Position numbers and translations under genes: made by a program. DNA of 27,624 nucleotides from CAZSLZ01 sp964607865 (lineage in GTDB: Bacteria > Vulcanimicrobiota > JAJTBE01 > CAZSLZ01), in assembly GCA_964607865.1 (NCBI GenBank), contig CAZSLZ010000027.1, forward strand, positions 1 through 27,624. The letters are read 5' to 3'. The notes below the pieces were generated by a model. It saw only the letters and a list, made by a program, of their open reading frames with translations, did not search any database and was not told the DNA's origin. This document shows, piece by piece, positions 23,211 through 27,624 of this stretch (the stretch's first letter is position 1; the number at the start of each line of letters is the position of its first letter).

Positions 23211-24074
23211 ATGAACCAGCTTTTATTATTTCAAATCATCGTTACTGTAATCTTGATGTTTGCAATCTGGGCATTTTTTGTTTCTCTGAAATATCAGTTT
23301 TATGACAGGAAAAAAATCAGGAATTTCTATCAGGTTCTGGTTTCCCGGTTCCAATATATCGAAATCAAGGATAACAAGCCTGCCATTATAAGCCCTAACT
23401 CTCAGATTGAACAAATGTACAGAGTAATTTCCTCAAAAAGCAGTATGGACAGTTCCAAGCTCAGTTACTATAGGCAGATGCTCCTGGATACCCTGCAGGA
23501 CAGGAATTTATCACTTACCGTGGGGACAACTTTGCTACGGGAAGAGGAAAACGTCAGTTTTTATGTTTCTGACATTTTGATTTCCGGGCATAACCTGGCT
23601 CATGAGAGTTACCCTACAGGTAGTGTAACCCGCAGTCACTGTATAAACATGATGGCGGTTTTTGATTCAGGATGTCCCTGTAAAATAAATATCCGCCGAA
23701 AAGGTTCAAAAATAACAGAAGGCATATTGCAGGCATTTTCCTCCCAGCCTATTGTTCCTGATCCGCTTCCTGGTTTTGAGAAAAAATTTTTTGTTTCCGC
23801 AACCGATCAGGAGTGTGGAATCAATTTTCTTTCAACAAACATTCAGAATCTCTGCCTGAAACAATGGGATAAATTCCCCTTTTCACGAAAAGACAGAAGA
23901 AGCAATCTGCCGGGAGCAGGCAGGGAAATTACCATTTTCGAAAGGGGAGTAAACCTTTATGCACCCGCTACATGGAAAGTTGACAGGTTTGTGGAAATGA
24001 ATGATTTTATAAATGAAATTATTGAAGAAATTAAAAACATAAGACAGATAGGAAAAATGCATAGTTCTGAATGA
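23211..24074 (+). CDS. Membrane-anchored protein of unknown function
   Basis: This 287-residue protein has one N-terminal membrane helix (about 5-27, LLLFQIIVTVILMFAIWAFF) and then a long soluble region rich in strands. Notable stretches are VTRSHCINMMAVFDSGCPCKINIRRKG (about 148-175) and ITIFERGVNLYAPATWKVDRFVEM. Four Cys lie in the middle to late part. The layout, a membrane anchor followed by an alpha-beta domain on one face, recalls DUF3137-like proteins but I cannot assign it. It is probably translated with the phosphoesterase upstream. The stop is only 14 bases from the convergent sbp stop, and no terminator hairpin is visible. Confidence 0.75.
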   Translation: MNQLLLFQIIVTVILMFAIWAFFVSLKYQFYDRKKIRNFYQVLVSRFQYIEIKDNKPAIISPNSQIEQMYRVISSKSSMDSSKLSYYRQMLLDTLQDRNLSLTVGTTLLREEENVSFYVSDILISGHNLAHESYPTGSVTRSHCINMMAVFDSGCPCKINIRRKGSKITEGILQAFSSQPIVPDPLPGFEKKFFVSATDQECGINFLSTNIQNLCLKQWDKFPFSRKDRRSNLPGAGREITIFERGVNLYAPATWKVDRFVEMNDFINEIIEEIKNIRQIGKMHSSE

Positions 24075-24088
24075 TGAAAATTTGTTGA

Positions 24089-24436
24089 TTATCCCGACTT
24101 TTCTTTTCTCATTCCGATGATCATATCTCGTCTGATGACGGCAAAATTCTGGAAAATTCTTCCCCCGAATACAACAATAGCTGCAATATAAAGATCGACT
24201 CCCAGCCTGTCCCCCATAATGGTAAGCAAAGCTGCCAACAGTGTATTTGCCACGAAGCCAGTAGAAAAAATGGTAAAATCAAACTTCTTTTCTATCCCGG
24301 CGCGAAAAGCACCCAGAACGGAATCCATACCCGCCAGCAGGGCAACACTTATATATTTGGCATAAGATGCCGGAATATTAACCGGCAAAACAATCCCTAT
24401 TATAATTCCTATTATTATGGCTGCCAATATCCACAT
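24089..24436 (-). CDS. sbp: Small basic protein Sbp (DUF1290)
   Basis: This 115-residue membrane protein has the DUF1290 pattern: helix 1 AAIIIGIIIGIVLPV, then YAKYISVALLAGMDSVLGAFRAGIEKKF, a second hydrophobic region FVANTLLAALLTIMGDRLGVDLYIAAIVVFGGRIFQN, and a basic end. It is encoded beside divIB and ylxW/ylxX-type genes in Bacillota. Its function is unknown, although it belongs to the division gene neighbourhood. The ATG overlaps the stop of the DUF881 gene by one base, so the genes are coupled. It is the last gene of the block here. Confidence 0.92.
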   Translation of the reverse strand: MWILAAIIIGIIIGIVLPVNIPASYAKYISVALLAGMDSVLGAFRAGIEKKFDFTIFSTGFVANTLLAALLTIMGDRLGVDLYIAAIVVFGGRIFQNFAVIRRDMIIGMRKEKSG

Positions 24437-25341
24437 TATTTATCGGTTTTCTCCTCTTCAGGTTTATACGGTCGGGCGTATCTGTTTACCAGGCTGCCTG
24501 AATAGGCAGGTATTAAAACATCATTTTCCCGGGAAATCTTTACTTCTACCCCTTTTTCAATGTTTAAAGCCATGCTGTCCATGAAACCTACTGTATAGGT
24601 AAGGACGGTTTCCAGGTTGGTTGAAGGCCCAATAGCTTTAATTATATATGGAGGGGTGAGCCTGGTTGTGTTTACAGTAATTGAAGGCCCTACACAGCGT
24701 ATGGCAGAAGTCATTACCACTCTCTGTTCGTTGATGGATATAGCTTCTGCGCCGCTGGCCCACAATTCATTGACCAAGGCCATAAGATCAATATCGTGTA
24801 CTATATAATAATTGGGGTCATCGCTATCCCTGGGCTTTCGGTTGGAATCGTTTAACTTTATGACTATTCCAGGCCCGCGTACCGGTATAAGCCCAGCTTC
24901 CTGGCGCGCCAGCAGTAACTGTTTATTCATGGTGGCGAACTGGTTTTTTCCCTGGCTTACAGATTCTTCCAGCTCCGACAACGAGGAGCGGGTCCTTTTT
25001 AAATCTGCCTGCAATTTATTTCTTTCAGTCTGAAGATATTTTACCATCTCTGCCAGATCTTTACGCTGGCCGTAAAGGGTATGAACCTCGCCCTCTTTCC
25101 GGTAGGTTTTAAACAACAGGGCAACAAAAATTCCCAGAATTAAACACGCCACTGCAATAGACCAACGCCAGGTATTCTCAGCTTCTTTTTCCTTAATGGA
25201 ATTCTTAAGCTGGGGCTTGTATGATTTCCCTGGCCCGTAATGGCCATCGTTGCTGTTTCTGGCATCAAACCAATCCACCCCGGTTGAAGTTTCCCCCGGC
25301 ATTAACTCTTGTGAAAATTGTTCAAGTTTTTGTTCATTCAA
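24436..25341 (-). CDS. DUF881 (YlxW/YlxX-type) membrane protein
   Basis: This 301-residue protein has a cytosolic, polar N-terminus (about 1-57), one membrane helix (about 60-80), and a coiled coil (about 88-150, RKDLAEMVKYLQTERNKL and on). The DUF881 domain (about 150-285) has GLIPVRGPGIVIKLNDS, VHDIDLMALVNELWASGAEAISINEQRV and AIRCVGPSITVN. Family members lie next to divIB/ftsQ and sbp. Their role in division is not settled. The N-terminus is longer than in most relatives. It is five bases after ftsQ and overlaps sbp by one base. The ribosome site is weak (AGTGAG), so coupling is likely. Confidence 0.92.
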   Translation of the reverse strand: MNEQKLEQFSQELMPGETSTGVDWFDARNSNDGHYGPGKSYKPQLKNSIKEKEAENTWRWSIAVACLILGIFVALLFKTYRKEGEVHTLYGQRKDLAEMVKYLQTERNKLQADLKRTRSSLSELEESVSQGKNQFATMNKQLLLARQEAGLIPVRGPGIVIKLNDSNRKPRDSDDPNYYIVHDIDLMALVNELWASGAEAISINEQRVVMTSAIRCVGPSITVNTTRLTPPYIIKAIGPSTNLETVLTYTVGFMDSMALNIEKGVEVKISRENDVLIPAYSGSLVNRYARPYKPEEEKTDK

Positions 25342-25346
25342 TTTAA

Positions 25347-26144
25347 TTACTCACTTTTTTCTTTTTTTTCCAGGCTTTCTTCGGGAAGTATGGTTGGTGT
25401 GTCATATCTTACATCAATATATTTTACTCTGATTTTTTTATTATCGATCATATCCAGTATTGCCTTTAACCTGCTTACTTTCTTTTCAATGTTTCTGTCT
25501 TTTCCGAATTTAATTTTATATTTGTTAGCTGTTTCTGCAATAGCCACAACCTCGCCATGGGAATCTACCAGGTAATATTGGAAATTTTCCTTTATATCAA
25601 CCGGAATAAAGTCATCGATGTTCCTTACAGCCAGGATGTGGGTGGAATCTATAGGTTTTCCCACTGCCAGCGGTTCTTCTATAACCATGCGGGGGTAGTT
25701 TTTATCGTTTCTGTTGGTTTTATAAAGGGCCATTCCGTATTCATCCAGGCAGAACCATGCGTTTGGCCTGCCATTCTGTCTTGCAAGGATCACCGGTTTT
25801 CGTTCGCTGACAAAAATATCCACCTTGCCGGGGACTGACCAGTTGATTTTTACATCTTTTATCCAGTGAATAGTATTAAGCCTCTTTCTGAAAGTATTCA
25901 TGGGCAGGGTTATAATGTTATGATCCAGGGGTATATTGGCGGTTTTTAATATCTGTTCATTGGTTACCCGGCTATTCCCGTGAATGGTAATATCCTTGAG
26001 TTTAAAGAAATCAGAATAGTAAAAAAGCAGTTGTGCCATAATAAAAATAAATAGAATAAACACCTTCTTTACAATCAAAGCTGAAGATGAAGGTAGTTTC
26101 GTAGTTTTCTTCTTTGCTTTTTTAACAGTTCGTTTTTTTGCCAT
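25347..26144 (-). CDS. ftsQ: Cell-division protein FtsQ/DivIB
   Basis: This 265-residue bitopic protein has a very basic cytosolic start (KKRTVKKAKKKTTK), a membrane helix (about 24-43), then a POTRA domain (about 46-117: FKLKDITIHGNSRVTNEQILKTANI, FRKRLNTIHWIKDVKINWSVPGKVDIFVSERKPV) and an FtsQ beta domain (to about 245) with WFCLDEYGMALY and KYIDVRYDTPTIL. It links FtsL/FtsB to the septal synthase complex. It lies 38 bases after ddl in the same orientation, the classical order in many bacteria. Confidence 0.94.
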   Translation of the reverse strand: MAKKRTVKKAKKKTTKLPSSSALIVKKVFILFIFIMAQLLFYYSDFFKLKDITIHGNSRVTNEQILKTANIPLDHNIITLPMNTFRKRLNTIHWIKDVKINWSVPGKVDIFVSERKPVILARQNGRPNAWFCLDEYGMALYKTNRNDKNYPRMVIEEPLAVGKPIDSTHILAVRNIDDFIPVDIKENFQYYLVDSHGEVVAIAETANKYKIKFGKDRNIEKKVSRLKAILDMIDNKKIRVKYIDVRYDTPTILPEESLEKKEKSE

Positions 26145-26182
26145 AACACTCTTTAAAATATCTGTTATTCTTTATATTTTAT

Positions 26183-27154
26183 TTAAACCAGTGAAACCTC
26201 CTTCATCTTTTTGTGCCGGTTCAACGCATATTTTATTTGATCTTTGAGCAGAGTTTCAAAATCTATGCCACATTTGGCAGCAGCTTCAGGAAGAAGGCTG
26301 GTTTCGGTCATGCCGGGAATTGTGTTAATTTCCAGGCACCACATTTTTTTCTTTTCCAATTCCACCATAAAATCAACCCTGCCCATACCGAAGCAATGAA
26401 CTTTCCTGAACACTTCCACGGCATATTCCTGGGCTCTTCCATATAAATCATCCGGGATACGGGCGGGGATTATATGGGTGGACATACCGGGTTGATATTT
26501 TGTGGTATAGTTATAAAAACCACCCTCTGCAATAATTTCAATAACCGGCACAGCAAAGGGGGCTTCGTCACCCAGCACCCCCACTGTTATTTCCATTCCG
26601 GTTATGAATTCCTCTACCAGAATTTCAGTGCAATACAGAGAAGCCTGCCTGTATGCGTCAATAAGATCCTCTCTGTTCTTGATAATGTTGGTTCCAATGG
26701 TAGAACCTCCCACCGACGGCTTTACAATTACCGGCAATTCGACTTCTGCGCCGGCTGCCATTTTTTCTAGCTGGCTCAGCCCTTCAGGGGTGTCGAGCAA
26801 TTTACAATCGAAAGAATAATATTTTGGTGTGGGAATGTGATGATATTCCAGGATCTGTTTGGTAGCCACTTTATTCATTGCCAGGGCCGAGCCCAATACC
26901 CCGGTTCCCGTATAAGGGATATCCAGAAATTCCAGCAGGCCCTGAATTGTTCCGTCCTCACCCAGGGGGCCATGAAGAGCGATAAAGGCCAGGCCTATTT
27001 CTTCCTGGTTCATTTTCTCTACAACCTTTTCATCGGCATCAATACCCACGGCGTCGAACCCAGCCCCTTTCAGGCTTTCCAGGATATTTTTTCCTGTCTT
27101 CAATGAAATTTCTCTTTCTGGGGAGCGGCCTCCCATCAAAACACCAATCTTCAT
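26183..27154 (-). CDS. ddl: D-alanine--D-alanine ligase
   Basis: This 323-residue ATP-grasp enzyme makes the D-Ala-D-Ala dipeptide of peptidoglycan. It has MGGRSPEREISL (about 8-19) at the N-terminus, ALHGPLGEDGTIQGLLE, PYTGTGVLGSALAMNK, the ATP-binding VIVKPSVGGSTIGT, EEFITGMEITVGV, and the metal/D-Ala site GMGRVDFM with LEINTIPGMTETSLLP. Length matches the short Ddl form. AGAAAGG lies about ten bases before the ATG on the minus strand. It heads the ddl-ftsQ-DUF881-sbp block; murB, murC, ftsA and ftsZ are not adjacent within the window. Confidence 0.97.
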   Translation of the reverse strand: MKIGVLMGGRSPEREISLKTGKNILESLKGAGFDAVGIDADEKVVEKMNQEEIGLAFIALHGPLGEDGTIQGLLEFLDIPYTGTGVLGSALAMNKVATKQILEYHHIPTPKYYSFDCKLLDTPEGLSQLEKMAAGAEVELPVIVKPSVGGSTIGTNIIKNREDLIDAYRQASLYCTEILVEEFITGMEITVGVLGDEAPFAVPVIEIIAEGGFYNYTTKYQPGMSTHIIPARIPDDLYGRAQEYAVEVFRKVHCFGMGRVDFMVELEKKKMWCLEINTIPGMTETSLLPEAAAKCGIDFETLLKDQIKYALNRHKKMKEVSLV

Positions 27155-27183
27155 ATTTTTTTACCTTTCTTACATTTTTAACG

Positions 27184-27192
27184 ATTATAACA
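27184..27192 (-). promoter_or_regulatory. Extended -10 promoter of the ddl operon
   Basis: TGTTATAAT on the minus strand is a perfect extended -10. It would start transcription about 20-25 bases before the ddl ATG, after which a purine-rich ribosome site follows. Confidence 0.65.
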
Positions 27193-27291
27193 AAAATTTG
27201 TATCAAGAAGAAAACTTTTCGGTTACAATTTGATAAATAAATGGCCAATCCCCTTGATTTATTTCTTTTTTTTCATTAAACTGAATATGGA

Positions 27292-27320
27292 CAAAATAAC
27301 CAATAGGGGTTATTATTTTG
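27292..27320. promoter_or_regulatory. Dyad in the ddl / right-edge gene intergenic region
   Basis: CAAAATAACC (27292-27301) is mirrored by GGTTATT-ATTTTG (27308-27320) with three extra bases in the right arm and a six-base loop. It lies between divergent promoters and could be an operator. It might also be a small hairpin of no function. Confidence 0.35.
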
Positions 27321-27378
27321 CTGTAGTCCTGATTAAATTAAATATATTATAAGATAACCTTTCAAGGAGAGAAGAATC

Positions 27379-27624
27379 ATGCCTGCCAAGACTGTTTTTA
27401 TATCCGGAGCCTTATCCGGAATTCATGAGAAGGTAATGCTGGAAACTTTTTACGAAAAAATAGGCGAATTATGCGAAAAAATGAATATTAATCCTTTCAT
27501 ACCCCATCGTGATGCCTCCACAAAAAAAATCAAGGATCTCACCCCTGAAAAACTCTATAAAATGAATATGGATAAGATTGCCAGCTCGGACCTGATGATC
27601 GCCTACGTGGGTAAACCCTCTATT
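27379..27624 (+). CDS. Nucleoside 2-deoxyribosyltransferase-like protein (cut by window edge)
   Basis: The start is ATG 27379 after AAGGAGAG, about nine bases upstream. 82 residues are visible before the edge. The opening VFISGALSGIHEKVMLETFYEKIGELCEK, then NPFIPHRD and MDKIASSDLMIAYVGKPSI, follows the nucleoside 2-deoxyribosyltransferase fold: a first strand with SGxLSG, the PHRD segment, and the strand with the Asp before LMIAYV. The catalytic Glu (GxGxE region) would come just beyond the edge, so activity cannot be judged. Such proteins act in nucleoside salvage or as members of the wider NDT/TIR-like family. It is divergent from ddl. Confidence 0.7.
   Translation, partial: MPAKTVFISGALSGIHEKVMLETFYEKIGELCEKMNINPFIPHRDASTKKIKDLTPEKLYKMNMDKIASSDLMIAYVGKPSI

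Noticed and set aside
27178..27195. Another TTAACA-type array before ddl
   Set aside because: TTAACG and ATAACA occur but are not 11 bases apart, and the stretch is better explained as the ddl -10 region.

Overview
The window carries about two dozen genes on both strands at moderate to low GC. It reads as the chromosome of a flagellated, probably anaerobic bacterium from a little-sampled lineage. Several features are Bacillota-like: a GSI-alpha glutamine synthetase, a ddl-ftsQ-DUF881-sbp cell-division block, and a fliK-like/ylqH-like gene pair. The accessory genes (kinase-like/SNF2 fusion, ankyrin protein, many orphan secreted proteins) and the dispersed palindromes resemble uncultivated phyla. 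No rRNA or tRNA was seen, and the phylum cannot be fixed from sequence alone.

Layout. 1-139 is the tail of an unidentified gene. 331-3213 is a two-component pair: an OmpR/PhoB-class regulator and a PhoR/WalK-class kinase with a duplicated sensor. 3214-3478 holds an inverted pair of dispersed palindromes. 3479-6295 (minus) is a secreted M16 peptidase. It is divergent from an unusual fusion (6446-9088) of a degenerate protein-kinase domain, a zinc ribbon and a SNF2/RapA-type ATPase. Two secreted orphan proteins follow (9102-9617 and 9771-10808). Then come glnA (minus), a Cys-rich DUF6485 protein, an orphan protein (12738-13619) and a winged-helix-like protein (minus). 14289-14692 is an internally deleted IS3-type element. 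15255-19296 is a flagellar operon (FliK-like, FlhB-C-terminal-like, FlgF-like, FlgG, rod-binding protein). A cyclophilin, an ankyrin protein, an ABM-like protein, a DNase I-like phosphoesterase and a membrane protein follow. The right side is the minus-strand ddl-ftsQ-DUF881-sbp block. The right edge cuts a nucleoside 2-deoxyribosyltransferase-like gene.

Connecting thread. Intergenic regions repeatedly carry TTAACA-like hexamers at an exact 11-bp period: four perfect plus one near-perfect at 9647-9696, two at 12654-12670, three related hexamers at 14979-15006, and two plus one at 15111-15149. This is the operator geometry of PhoP/WalR/PhoB-type regulators, and a regulator of that class is encoded at 331-1026. 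The arrays lie before a secreted repeat protein, an orphan protein, a possible tiny membrane protein and the flagellar operon, so a local regulon is plausible but unproven.

A second thread is genome remodelling. The IS3-type remnant keeps both inverted ends and a 3-bp target duplication. Its right end appears to supply the -35 box of the promoter for the neighbouring 13651-14253 gene.
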